64,000 nucleotides of DNA from Parasponia andersonii (Eukaryota > Streptophyta > Magnoliopsida > Rosales > Cannabaceae). The DNA is taken from positions 39,052-103,051 of the forward strand of contig JXTB01000188.1 of the NCBI GenBank assembly GCA_002914805.1, given 5' to 3'. This document shows positions 11,346 to 23,039 of the stretch, in pieces; position 1 is the first letter of the stretch; each line of letters opens with the position of its first letter. The notes under the pieces are model-generated. The model searched no databases. It was not told the origin of the DNA and saw nothing but the letters and a program-made list of their open reading frames with translations. A program made the position numbers and the translations under genes.

Positions 11346-12440
11346 ATTGTATATCGATTAGTGCTTATATCTTTTAGGGATTAGCTTCGATTCCTAACTG
11401 GTTGACTATGAACCCCAGGAATTTTTCAGATCCTACCATGAATGCACACTTCTGGGGGTTTAGCCTCATCTGATATTTTCGAAGAATGTTGAACATCTCA
11501 TCAAGATGCTTGATGTGATCTTTAGCTCCCTTCGATTTCACCAGTATGTCATCAACATATATTTCCATTGTCTTGCCAATTTGCTTTGCAAACATCATAT
11601 TGACAAGACGCTGATAAGTCGCTCCCACGTTGATGAGTCCAAAAGGCATCTTCTTATAACAGTACAATCCTCGGTCAGTGATGAATGAAGTATGCTCCTC
11701 ATCAGGCTCGTACATGGGGATTTGATTATATCCAAAATATGCATCCATAAAGCTTAATAGTTCATGTCCCGACGTCACATCTACGAGTTGGTCGATTCTC
11801 AGAAGGGGAAAACTATCCTTCGGGCATGCCTTGTTGAGGTTGGTGAAATTGATACAAGTTCTCCATTTCCCGTTGGGTTTCTTTACTAAAACTAGGTTTG
11901 CAAGCCAGTTTGGATAGAAATATTTCCTAATGAATCCAATCTCGAGCAACTTCTCTACCTCTTCTTTCAATGCGACGTAACATTCTGGATTCATGGCTCT
12001 TCTTTTTTGCCACACAGGCTTCCTCATCGTATCTATATTGAGGCGGTGACATATGATATTCGGATCAATCCCCACCATATCCGAATGTTGCCATGTGAAA
12101 ATATCCAAATTTGATTTCAGAAAAGTGATTAATGAAGATCGCACGAGTTCTTGAAGCTTCCTCTGATTTTAAGAACCTTCGAAGACCTATCGATTAGCAA
12201 ATATTCCAAGTCTTCTATAGGTCTAATTTTGACCTTACAATCAATTTCTCGAGGGTCGAGGTCATCAATTGACGTTCCGCTTGATGCTTCACCTAACGCT
12301 TCTGATGCTTTCCTTGATGTTTCTCCTTGTAGCTGGACCATCATTATGCAAGGTGTCATATCTTTTATTGCGAGCTTTATTGAGTTATTATACCCGTTGA
12401 AGCTTTCATGGTCACTGCTCGAGATGTATGACATTAGTTA
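11346..12440 (-). pseudogene. Reverse transcriptase of gypsy copy 1 with protease deletion upstream
   Basis: 12144-11374 is an uninterrupted 256-codon frame spanning the RT fingers and palm. Landmarks are LVKKPNGKWRTCINF, LLSFMDAYFGYNQI (catalytic Asp), MPFGLINVGATYQ and the YVDD box at 11548-11559, all intact. RT copies the element RNA into DNA. The N-terminal linker (12434-12129) is in another frame because of a shift near 12140. The aspartic protease that lies between gag and RT in copy 2 (57245-57710) is missing here; the flanks join at about 12388-12393. Confidence 0.9.
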
Positions 12441-12559
12441 ATGATTGCTATCGCACTTCTCGTGTGTACCTATCTTGCGCTTTCTTCGAATTTTCACTGA
12501 TGTGCGGGCCTCTAAAAATAGTTCACACCTCTCGTTGAATTTCTAGAGGTCACTGTCAG

Positions 12560-14314
12560 TCTTTTTCTCGCCTTTCATTGTTCAGTTCAGTGTACTGTCG
12601 TAGCCGCCCTTCTTTAATTAATCTTTTAAAGCAAAACAGTTATTGGTATCGTGTCCAATGTCATTATGATACTGGCAGAACTTGTTAGGGTCGCACCTCG
12701 CTCTATCTCTTTTCATCAGTTCCGGTTGACGATACCTCTTCTGCTGGTTTGTGACCGCATAAATATGATTTATGGGTGTGTTTAGTTCAGTATAGTTGTT
12801 GAACCTCATGGGAGCTTTTGGAGCCTCCTGCTTTTTTTGTTTGGCCTGCTTTTCAGTCGTTTGTTCATTACTCCTTTTATTCAACCTTTTATTATTGTTG
12901 TTGTCTGAGGTCGCATCTTTAGCAGCATCTTTTCTTCCTTCCTTTGTGACCTTATGAAGATTTTTACGTGAAGATTCCACCCTTAGATGCCGACCAACTC
13001 TACGATAGAAGTCTTCAATGATTCTACATTCTCGCTCAAGTAAATCTTCCCAGAGTTTAGTTTCTAGTCGCACCCCAGCCATCATTAGAGTTAAAACTCC
13101 TCCTTCAGGTGGGTTATTGACCTTTGCCAATTCTGAGGAAAAGCGATTTAGGTAAAATCATAGAGTTTTCTCCGGACCTTGCCGAATAGTAGATAGACTG
13201 ATCAGTAGAATAGTGAAATTCTTAGCAGCTTAGAATTGCCTCAAGAATGCAGTCTGGTATTGTTGCCAGGATAAGATTGAACCGGACTTGAGTCCTCAGA
13301 ACCACTTCTTCGTTGCTCCCGTGAGAGTTACAGCAAAACACCTGCAATATGCGAGATCATCGACACGATGTAGTTCCATCAGGTCATTGAAGTGATCCAT
13401 ATGATCCTGCAGATCAGTTTTCCCATCAAAAATGTTTATGGTGGGAAGTTTGAATCTAGTAGGTAAGGTAGCAGCTCGAACGTCCTCGCTGAATGGCGAT
13501 TGATGATACCTATCAACGAGCCCATCATCCCAGCTGGTAAGTGCATCTGATGCGATCCTCAAATTGTGAACATCGACATTCGGAGGAAGAGTGAGAATAA
13601 TATCTTTTGCTAATGGTAGGGGTGGCCCTTGGTTGTTATTGCGATTTAAGGCAGATTGGTCAGACAGGGTCTGCTGCGACCTTTGTGGGGTTTTCATTGA
13701 AATAGTACGATGAGATCGACTTCGGTCGTTGAGATGCGATATGATCATTCTTGACTTCGTCGCTATTCTAGATGTTATCTCAGGTCTGTAGGATTCTATC
13801 GAGATTCCCTACTAATCCTTTCAAAGACACTCTTCGATTGTCATTTCTGCTCGTTGTTTAGAACATCACGATTGATAGTCGCTCTCTAAGAAGGTTGTCG
13901 ATGATTAAGATTTGTGCTCGAATTTTCAGTTCCAGATTCTAGGGGCAAGTCTGCGACCTTACCTTTTCTCTTGGAGGTGCAATCTCCATGATACTCCTGC
14001 CGGGCTTTATGCTGGTCACGGTTCCCTGTATCTAGGATTTGAATTCCTCTCTCAAGTTATTGAGCAGGACGTTCTCTGGGACATTCGTGCTGTGGTGGAG
14101 TTAGCATCTGTCCCTCAGTAAGTCGTCGTAGAGAGTCATTAATCTGACTTGTAATTTGCTGAAGGTTCACCAGTGCTTTCTCCATACGATCCTGTCTCTG
14201 GACAATATTTTCTGGTACGGTTACGGTAGGCTGATCCTGAGCAGGATCTACCTGTACAACAACAGTACTTTAGGGATAATTTTGGCTAGTTTTGGTGTTT
14301 TTAGTGTTTGCCAT
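12560..14314 (-). pseudogene. Gag of gypsy copy 1, degenerate
   Basis: ATG at 14314 starts MANTKNTKT, matching copy 2 at 55289. Recognisable parts: an N-terminal predicted helix (near 14170-14100), the central gag domain at 13748-13296 with FKLPTINIFDGKTDLQDHMDHF, and a basic C-terminal part at 13130-12618 ending in FCQYHNDIGHDTNNC, a Cys-His knuckle variant usual for Tat-type gag. Gag forms the particle around the RNA. Stops (e.g. near 14280) and shifts near 13290-13140 break it. Confidence 0.85.
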
Positions 14315-14356
14315 TGTTGAAAGAAGCGGAATTGACAAACTTTTCTGCTGGAATAG

Positions 14357-14376
14357 CCCTCCTTCTAGCGCCAATT
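14357..14376 (-). other. Primer-binding site of gypsy copy 1
   Basis: Minus strand reads TTGGCGCTAGAAGGAGGGC just inside the 5' LTR; copy 2 has TTGGTGCTAGAAAGAGGGC at 55229-55247. Its place identifies it as the tRNA primer site. I do not assign the tRNA. Confidence 0.65.
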
Positions 14377-14378
14377 GT

Positions 14379-14986
14379 TGACGGAGGTTTTGTCAATAAT
14401 TAATTTAAGAAATTGCAAGATGTGGCTTGTATGTGTAAAGAGTTGATCAATCAAAATATGTAAAAGAGACAAGAATTTTATAGTGGTTCGGCCCCAAAAG
14501 AGATGAGCCTACTTCCACTGTTGTTCACTATTTTCTGGAAGATTACAAGAGTTTCGTTAAGTTTCCAGGAAGTAAAAATAATAAATTCCCCCAAAGTTCT
14601 CCCCAGAAGCTGAAGATCCCTCCCAACAGCATTGAACTCCCTTTATATAGGTGATAGTAGCTCAATCTTTCCCAATTGTGAAAATGGGTAAGTGTATAAT
14701 CAGAAAATACAATTTGAGTAACAATATAACTAGGTAACAACTTAAATGAGATGACTGGTCGATCTTGAAAGAGAAACTTTTGTTTCCCTTTCTTTGTAGA
14801 TTACCCGTTTAACGAAGCTTGGTTTAGTTTTCTTTTCATTCTGGTCGCACTTTATTCGGAGGGAGGTCGCATTCGACTTACTTGGAAAAGGTTGCACTTA
14901 ACTTACTCGTGCGATCTGACATGTTCTCTTAGTCGCTAATTTTCCCTTTCTGGCATTAACCAAAATATAGGTTTTTAGACCGCACA
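14379..14986 (-). repeat. 5' LTR of gypsy copy 1
   Basis: 608 bp, same ends as its partner at 4399-5031. The U3 portion (about 14840-14910) has three GTGCGACCTC-like units against four to five in the partner. Confidence 0.9.
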
Positions 14987-15801
14987 ACATTCTATAATTT
15001 AAATATTATAGTTTAGACTCCGTAAAATAATATCCTGAGTTGACTTTATGGATAACTTTAACTACAAAAAGACAATAATATCTTCAAAATTAAGAAGAAA
15101 ATAAGGATTAATATAGTTTTAATGGAAAATATTATTATTTTTTTATTACTAAAATTGGTCAAAAAATCGGTGTAGGGTATTAATTCTCAGAAATTCTTAA
15201 ACTCAAGATATTATTTTGTAGATACTAATTTGAAAAATAATAAATAAAAACGAAAAGTTCAACTTTAATATAGAATAACTTAGAAAATAATGGCCCAGAA
15301 AAAACAAATTAAGTAAAATAAAAGGCCAAAAGTAGCTATAAAACCATAAACATGAAAATTCAGCAGACAAATATACATGTTGACATATAAATTTAATTTG
15401 GATATAAAAGTGTGTATATATATATATATATATATATTTGTATATACAATAGTTGGGATCCTGCACGACTTAGAACATGGATTGTCTTTGGGCCTTGGGG
15501 AGTTGGTCAAGGAATTGAATTTGGGCTTTTAAGCCTTTGAAGGGAGTTTGAAAATGGACAAAAGTGAGTCACATTGATTTGTTTGTTTTATTAAGTAATC
15601 AAATATTGTAATGCATGCCGCGAGGGTATTTACACCTAAAAGTTTACTAAGCTTCTCACGATGAAAAAAGAAACTCATCCATTAATATTTTCTGTGGAGG
15701 TACTTTCTTGTAACCAATTAAAAGACAACAAGTGACCTTTGCAGAAAAACCGAAAACAACATGTTGCAGCCTACATACAACGAGAAAGACTTGACTATGG
15801 G
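14987..15801. other. Non-coding AT-rich spacer
   Basis: No gene seen. It contains a (TA)n tract at about 15414-15436. The minus-strand open frames at 15203-15510 owe their length to that tract and to low-complexity composition. Confidence 0.5.
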
Positions 15802-16093
15802 CTAAGCAGCTCCCAGATGGCTAACAACATAGTTTGATGGTATGGAACCAGTAAGACTCAAGTCTGAAGGCAAAGCCCCTGGACAAATGTCGTAAGCGGC
15901 TCGGTATATTCCAAACAATAATATCTGATGATGTCGCCAGTAATTCTGACGTATCATCCCAGCCAACCACTTGTTCGAGAAGAGAACTCCGATCACGTAA
16001 CATGTAGAGCCTTGCTACAACAATACTCGAAAGCCGGCGTACGCTGCGGAGAGACTGACGCTTGACCAAATCATCTACCCTCTGACCATACAA
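15802..16093 (-). pseudogene. Unidentified ORF remnant
   Basis: A GC-richer island in AT-rich DNA with two overlapping minus-strand frames: 16093-15821 (90 codons) and 15996-15802 (64 codons, ending SNYVVSHLGAA). Both have balanced composition, unlike most chance frames here. If a single shift near 15990 is assumed they join into one protein of about 90-100 residues with a natural-looking C-terminus. I do not recognise the family. It may be the last exon of a decayed host gene or of a transposon. Confidence 0.25.
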
Positions 16094-18010
16094 TAGGTAG
16101 AGAAGATTCTTTCTATTTTCTCTAAGGATACATGGCTAACGACTCTATATTTTGGGACCACAAGACCATTATAAATAATTATTTATATCTCACAGAGAAA
16201 ATAAGATGTCACAATTTCTCAAAATTCTAATTGTCGTTTTTACTTTTTCTCCTCTCTCTCTCTTATACATAATCTTTCCTTATGCTTCCTAAAAATACAT
16301 AGTACTATTACTATTCATCTATTTTTATTTAGTACCATTTTAATGATTTTTCTAAAGTAGATTTGACAGATACTATACCAGTATTATAATTACTAGTTAG
16401 TAAAAAGTCTATCTATAATCTTATTCAAAATTGTATGGACCACACCTATATAAATTCTGGGTTTTAGCTTCCTTCAAGAAGAACTACTTGATTGTCCCAC
16501 GGACTAAAATCTACACCAATATTTTCAATCCTAACTCTCATTATCATGTCATAAATATTAAATTGTTAGGAAATTCTATTCCCTAACAAATCCTAAAATA
16601 TATTCTTCTCTAATATAATCTAAATTACTTTTGCTACCACTATATCTCGATCTTAGTGGTACATCCACTCAGATAGAGTCGAAAACTTTTGACCATTGCC
16701 GAACTGGTACTATTGTCTCAACTGACCGTTCCAATTGATTTTTAATCTATGGCTGGAGTTTTTCGATCTCAGTCAAAAATTTTCGATTAAAATCAAGTCA
16801 CTATTGGATCATAGTCGAACAATCTTAACTCCGATCGAATGTGGTCGATTGTCTTCCTAGCACTGCCTCTTTCACTTTTGACTTTTTCAATTTTAGTCTA
16901 AATTTTTTTTTACTAGAGTTGAAATAGAAGTAATTTTGGAATTCTAAAATTTTTATTAAATGAAAGTTCTACTAATTTTGTAAATAATTTATACATCGTT
17001 CATTTTTTGGCCAGCAGATCAAATTTGATAATGTCCCTGTTCCCTAATAGAAAGAGACTAAATTTGGCTTTAACGATGGAAATTCTTTAATTATTTTTCT
17101 TAATTTTTAGTCAACTTTTTAGTTTGGAGTAATTTTTAGTCAAGCTTTATGTATTATTTTTTTTGAATTAATTCGAAATTTTAATTTTTTAAAATAATAA
17201 AGATAATGTTTTCGAAAAACTTTCCTTAAAAATTGATAATAATGAACATTACAATCGATAGATGTTAATTAGGATACGAAACAACTACCCATAAACATAT
17301 TTAATACATATTGAAAAATTAAACTTGGATCAAGAAAATAAAATAAAATAAAGAAATAACCAAATCCACTCTTAATCAATGCTTCATTTAACTCTGAGTT
17401 CGACTAGAAAATTTTTAGTAGTATTTCCGAGTTCACTCTATTTATGGACATGAGGACCTTTTTTCTGTTTGGCTCTTTGTTGCAAACTGATACTGGTGTA
17501 TATTTGAATTGAGAACAAGAACTTAATTAGATCAGCGCATGAAATTCTAGCCAATTTGACAATTCCTAATCAGAATTTATGCCTCGATTGATTATGATTT
17601 ATGTCTTCTCTTTAATGTATATCTACACACAAACACATATGTGTAAGAACAGGAAGGACCGTCGTTTTATAATTCTATACCTAACTCTTAGAGTGCTCGA
17701 CTTTTTTTTAACAATATTCAACTTTAGGAAATGTGCATCATATTCCACCAATTAAAACAGAGTATGTGTATTGTTGGTGTGGATTTTGGTCCATGAATCA
17801 ATGAATATCGTATATCTTTAAGGTGGTTCCTCTTGAATGAAGCTAAAGCACAAATTTGATGCAAGTATTATTACTTTAAATAAAGTTTATAGATAGATTT
17901 TTCAACAGCTAATAATGGTCCTACTGGCATGATATCTACCAAAACTCCTCACAAAATGACGTTAGTGGTGTCTAAATGAAGTACTCAAATGAATAGCAGC
18001 TATATAGTAA
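16094..18010. other. Non-coding DNA, no gene seen
   Basis: AT-rich, with pyrimidine-rich runs near 16240-16265. A segment at 16620-16870 is richer in TCGA and GATCG words than its surroundings and may be an old repeat. No coding frame or RNA gene could be supported. Confidence 0.4.
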
Positions 18011-18027
18011 TGCAACTATGTTTTTGG

Positions 18028-18067
<40 letters not shown>

Positions 18068-18106
18068 CAACTATGTAGAGAGAGAATGCAACTATGTTTT
18101 TGGAAA

Positions 18107-18147
<41 letters not shown>

Positions 18148-18156
18148 AGAGAGAGT
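18011..18156. repeat. Duplicated (GA)n microsatellite
   Basis: Two (GA)n tracts (about 18034-18065 and 18112-18154), each preceded by the same 24-bp sequence TGCAACTATGTTTTTGGAAA(ATAA) at 18011 and 18087. The whole unit of flank plus GA tract is tandemly duplicated with a 76-bp period. Confidence 0.9.
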
Positions 18157-18990
18157 AAATAAAGTGAAACAAAAAGATAGAAACAAATAGAGTTTTGGAG
18201 AATGTTTTGGAGAATTGTTGCAACTTACGTTATGTGTGTTAGAATTGTGGTCCGAAAATTCTAGGGTTGAAGATCATATACCCCTAAAAAGATAAAAAAT
18301 AATCTCTCCTACGACTCGATGTATGGATAAAGACAAGCGATGGGTCAAGTATCAACCTATCTGCGATTTGTGTTGCCTTTTGTGTGTTGAGGCAGTAAAG
18401 CTGCTTATGTTACCGGGTCAGAATTCCGCACTCCCCAATGGTCAGTCAGCATGCCCGATTAATAATTACTGTCAACCTTCGTACATGTGCACTATTCGAC
18501 TTAGTAGTTCATACCACCCGACCAGGACTTGGTATTCCGTTGTAAGATCTTAAGCCACCTCACTCTGTCCGATCAAATTACCTGCCTTCTGAGAGCTATT
18601 CTACCTGTAGTGAATCCGGTGTCATTCTGGGCATTAACTATGACATGTCGTTTTAGATCTTACTCGGAGACCGCATGTCATCTTCCGATATATTATATCG
18701 GAAGAAACACCCTCAACATGTATAAAGGTTTTCACTATTTCCCTTGGGCTCTTAATTTTCCAACTTCCGAATTAAATGTATATTAAAAAAATATTACTGT
18801 ACAAAGTGGTATATTATCTGGTTTCTTAAATGGTATACTAATCATTGTCAACATTGATTAAGGATATCACTGCAGAATATTATCAACGTATAAATAAACA
18901 AAGAGAATCTCTTGGCAGAAATAAGTCATTTGATATAAGAGTATGCTTCCCTGAGTGATCTATTAGATTGAACAACCAATGAATCATTTA
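18157..18990. other. Non-coding, with a GC-richer block
   Basis: 18300-18730 is markedly less AT-rich than its neighbours and has frames of 76 and 85 codons on the plus strand, but these have no recognisable motif. A fragment of an unidentified repeat is the likeliest explanation. Confidence 0.35.
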
Positions 18991-20222
18991 GGACTTGTTT
19001 AATAACCACTTATTTAAACAATTTTGTTTTTTAAATCAAAAAAGTGAAAATAGTTTTCAAAAATATGTTTGGTAAAACTACTTTTGTTTTTTGTTTTTTT
19101 AATTTGACAATAAAATTTATAAAATTTTGAAAACAAAAATTTCTTACTTTCAAATTTTATTTTAAACAATTTTGTAGGAATGCTAGTATCAAAATTCAAA
19201 TATATCTAGACTCACATCACCATTTCTCTTAATATTTTCTCTCTCATCATTAGTTCTCTTATCATTATCTCTCTAGCCTCATGTAAAAGTGGTATTTTTC
19301 TAAATACTTTAAAAATTTTATTTTTCAAAATATAATTGTAAAATTTCGTAAATTTTTTCAAAAATTTCCCAAAATATTTTAAAAAACATCACTTTTAAAA
19401 CTTTTATTTTGAAAAAAACCACTTATAAAATTTATTTAGATAAATACCACATTTCTCTCCTATTTTCTCTTTCCTTTTTCTTTTATTACTCTTCTTTTTT
19501 ATTTTCACTTTCAAAGCTAAAAAGTGCTCGTTACTAAATATATATTTATTTTTTTATTTTAGAAAACAAAAAGTACAATATTAGTACCAAACACATTTTT
19601 GTTTTTGTAATACAAAAAACAAAATAAGAAAAATACTTTTATTTTTGTGTTTAAAGAAACAAAAATTAAAAATATTACCAATCAGCAGCCTAGATAGTGA
19701 GAACCTTATTCTTAGCACTACATTTTGCAAAACAGTGAATGAGCATATCATTTCTGTACAAAATGCCATCTTCGGCCATTCTCCCTGTTTGCCAGTTTGA
19801 CATCTACTAATAGTCTCCACTGGAACATTAATAACCCAATCTTTAAACAAGGTTTGTCCCTATAAGGTGAGCATGATGATTAGCCGATTATAGATCTGCC
19901 CATAGATTCTTAACAAAAAATTTTCAAAAAAAATAATAACAAAAAATTTCCATTATCTTTATTTTTTTAAAAGAAATTTCAAAGACTTAAAAACATGCAT
20001 ACATTTATATATAAGTGTATATACAAATATATGTGTATATATAAATATAAGTCTATATGACTTTTTCTCTTATTATTTGCACTTTTTTGTTTTTGGAAAT
20101 AAATATTCAATAAATTTGTCAAACATATTTCTTGTTTTTAAAAATTAAAATCAAAACAAAATATTCACTTATAGTTTCAATTTATTCAAACAATAAAAAT
20201 AAAAGTCAATCTAAACAAACCC
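18991..20222. mobile_element. Candidate TTA-flanked MITE-like element (1.2 kb)
   Basis: Starts GGACTTGTTTAATAACCACT and ends with the partial reverse complement (AGTCAATCTAAACAAACCC), each edge next to TTA (18988-18990, 20223-20225), as expected for PIF/Harbinger-type target duplications. The interior is AT-rich without transposase. The inverted termini are imperfect and the interior looks composite. Confidence 0.35.
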
Positions 20223-20438
20223 TTAATAGTCTACTTTATCTCTAATATTGAGGTTACAGGTTCAAATTTCCATAATCACCCTTTTTCTTTATATATAAAG
20301 AAACAAATACACTAAAAATACATGCGGAAGCAACACATTAGTCTATTACAATTTACTACTGCAGGTTGACATCTCATTCTTTCTTCCTCGCTAATTTGAC
20401 ATGTCGTTTCACGGTTACAGGGAAAGCAATCCCTATTA

Positions 20439-20855
20439 GCAACTGTTTGGTATGAGGAGTAATTCTGTATAGGAATGGGAATGCAAAAGATTCTCATGTT
20501 TGTTATTGAGTTTTGCATTTATTTGACACATGGGAATGTGAGACTCAAAGATGACTTAGTCATACTTTGGGTAATATAAGGGTAATATAAAACCCAACCA
20601 AATAGATGATTTTCATACTAACCCATCTAAAACAATGGACTTCATAATAAAATCACAATTTTTTAACTTCTATCTTTTCTCCATATTCTCATTTCATAGG
20701 CAACCAAAAATAATTTGTGAAATTCTTAGGACACTTGAAAAAAAATATTATAATACGCAACTACACACACATATTCAGGTTTTAATATTATCACATTCCC
20801 TCTTTACCTTCCCCATTAATTTGAAAATTTAGAATTCTCTAAACCAAATGGCCAC
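20439..20855. mobile_element. Candidate TTA-flanked MITE (0.4 kb)
   Basis: Left end GCAACTGTTTGGTATGAGGA and right end (reverse complement GTGGCCATTTGGTTTAGAGA) are imperfect inverted repeats, with TTA at 20436-20438 and 20856-20858. Non-coding. Confidence 0.4.
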
Positions 20856-21970
20856 TTAGAGAAATACAATTTATTGTTTCTATTCTGTCCATAAAATCAT
20901 CACAATGCTATTTTTATTGAATAAATAAATCCATGTCATTTAAAACCATATCTAAGGTAGTTTAATATTATTGTGTTATGTTATATTGTATTGTGCTGCA
21001 GTTATGCGATAATTCTACTATAACTTTATTGCGAGTAAGAAACAACTATAAAAAAAAAAATATCTAAGTATTTAATACATTTATCTACAAAGCTATCATA
21101 CTGTTCAAAAATAATATCTAAATATTTAGTAAATTATAGATCAATTAATTATATTTTAAAATAAAATTTTAAGAAATTTGTATAATAATAATGAAATTAT
21201 GTTTTTAAAAATAACTTTTACTGTATTTCTCAAATTCTACTTAAAATAACGATTACACAGCATAACTTAGGAAATCTTCCTCTTTCCTCTTTTTCCTCTC
21301 ACTACAGTTTTAGGGACACAATCACAAGCTACTAAATTCTTCGAAGGATTTAATGTAGACCGTAACATTTTAATAATAATAAAATAACTTTTTATTTTAA
21401 GCCTGAAAATGAAGTGATAAAGAAACATTTAACATGGGGGTATTTGATCTTTGCACTCTCTTGCGAGCTATTTTTAAGTATTTTAATTTTTAGGTGGGAA
21501 TGTCCTTTTAGTATGGCGTCACACACTCTCCTGCGTGCTATTTTCAAATGCATAAACTTTATTTAAAGAAATTAAAGTGTTTGGTCATCTTGCCTTGATT
21601 GAGGTGGTATATTGTCCTTATCAGGGCAATAATGCAAACAGTATCAAGGAAATAAATAAAAAGGCATCTCCCGCATCCACAAGAAATGAGGAGAATATCT
21701 ATTTTTCATTCAAAAGTTTTTTCAATGTACAAAACTTCCCTATTCAAAAGAAAATATATAGCAAATTATGGTTTAGCTCAGCTGATTATATTTGCTAGAT
21801 AAATTTAAAAGAAACATTTTTTCATCGTGATTTAAAGGACAAAAAATGATTCCTGGAATAAAAATTTCTACACCTCATATTTACAGAATATTTGGCATCC
21901 TCTCTTTTACTTTAAAATATTTTTACCTCGACTATGTACTTTATTTTTTCTTTTTCAATATTTCTTTATG
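20856..21970. other. Non-coding AT-rich spacer
   Basis: No gene seen. A short motif CTCTC(T/C)TGCG(A/T)GCTATTTT occurs twice (near 21458 and 21529), probably a small old duplication. Confidence 0.45.
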
Positions 21971-22366
21971 CTATGTTTGGTAAGAGAGAAAAGTGAGAGG
22001 AAGGAAAGAGTTAGAGTAAAAAATGAGGGGAAATTAAAAATAAGGTTATTTGATAGGAAGGAAAAGAGAAAAAAAAAAAAGAAAAAAAGGAGAAAAAGAG
22101 GAGAGAAAAATAATATATGAGCCCCCGTAAAAATTTGCCTTTCCAAATTAGAGGGAAAGAAAAAGAATTGGTAAACAAGTATACCAATTTTAAAAATAAT
22201 AATATAAAAGATAAAATAATTATTTTAAAATATATCAATTTTTTTTCTTTTTTACGTACCAAATAAATATAAAAGAAAGATATTTTTATTTCTTTTCTAC
22301 ATATTTTTTTTTCCTCTTATTTTTCCTTCTTTCCTATATTCTTTCCTCTCTACCAAACTTACATAG
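21971..22366. mobile_element. Candidate MITE with CTATGTTTGGTA termini
   Basis: Left end CTATGTTTGGTAAGAGAG and right end CTCTCTACCAAACTTACATAG are near-inverted repeats about 396 bp apart, with a purine-rich left half and pyrimidine-rich right half that would fold into a long hairpin. No coding potential. Confidence 0.45.
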
Positions 22367-22371
22367 CCTAA

Positions 22372-22783
22372 AACTAAGTTTCGTACGAGAGAAAGAATAC
22401 AGGAGAGTACGAAAACACATTGCATAGAGAAATAAATGAGGGATGAATGGAAACACTCTCGTCTATTTGTTATTACATTTTGTTATAGTATGAGAGGAAT
22501 AAGAGAAAATTAAAATATTTATCCTTATTTATTAGGAGAAAAAATATTTTAATTGTACAATAAGTATTCTCCTATAGGAATATAAAACTATCTTGTAAAA
22601 TCTCTCAAACTTAAAAGGGCTTTGAAAAGTAATTAAATTGAGAATTTAAAATTTATTATCTAATCTCCTCCTTTCTAAAATTATTTATACCAAACAACCA
22701 TCTTATACTAAACCTATCCATTAATTCTTCTATCCCTTTTCTTTTATTCTATCTCTTCCTCTTACTAAACACACTCTTTGAGT
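22372..22783. mobile_element. Candidate second, adjacent MITE of related structure
   Basis: Begins AACTAAGTTTCGTACGAGAGAAAG and ends CTTCCTCTTACTAAACACAC; the termini are weak inverted repeats with the same purine-left, pyrimidine-right layout as the element just upstream. Lower confidence because the termini are poorly matched. Confidence 0.25.
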
Positions 22784-23039
22784 AAATGAAATAGTGATTG
22801 CAAGCCCTGGACAAACCTTGATCTTAGAGAGGCCCCGGTTCATCATTAAAATAAAAATAAATAAATGAAAGGTCCTGAAAATGGAAAAGAGACATGATCA
22901 ATGTCACGTCACACTGACTTATTTAGTATCAAACTGGGTGGTGGATAATTGTAAGTTGATGTCATATAAGGCCAAGAGTTCAATCAAGCTGCACCTAATT
23001 GAAAGAAATTAATTATGGCTGATTGGAACCAAAGTTTTT

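Larger units (their letters stand above)
4399..14986 (-). mobile_element. Tat-type Ty3/gypsy retrotransposon with antisense gene, copy 1
   Basis: A 10.6-kb element bounded by LTRs at 4399-5031 and 14379-14986. Minus-strand order is LTR, primer-binding site, gag, (protease deleted), RT, RNase H, integrase, spacer with tandem repeats, antisense gene, purine tract, LTR. RT before integrase defines Ty3/gypsy. A long extra region between integrase and 3' LTR with an antisense ORF is known from the Tat lineage (Ogre, Grande and Retand relatives). Gag and pol are broken by stops, shifts and a ~466-bp deletion, so the copy is non-functional. The same family recurs on the opposite strand from 54608. 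Confidence 0.9.

Noticed and set aside
11506-12441. Plus-strand frames opposite the gypsy RT (11506-11688, 12151-12441)
   Set aside because: Antisense shadows of RT and its linker; unlike the real antisense gene they overlap conserved pol motifs and show no independent conservation.
18323-18786. Two plus-strand frames (76 and 85 codons) in a GC-richer block
   Set aside because: They overlap in different frames, have no motif and lack a plausible context; more likely part of an old repeat.
21955-22262. Phenylalanine-rich frames of 63 and 83 codons, membrane-like
   Set aside because: Produced by purine/pyrimidine-rich MITE sequence on the other strand; low complexity.
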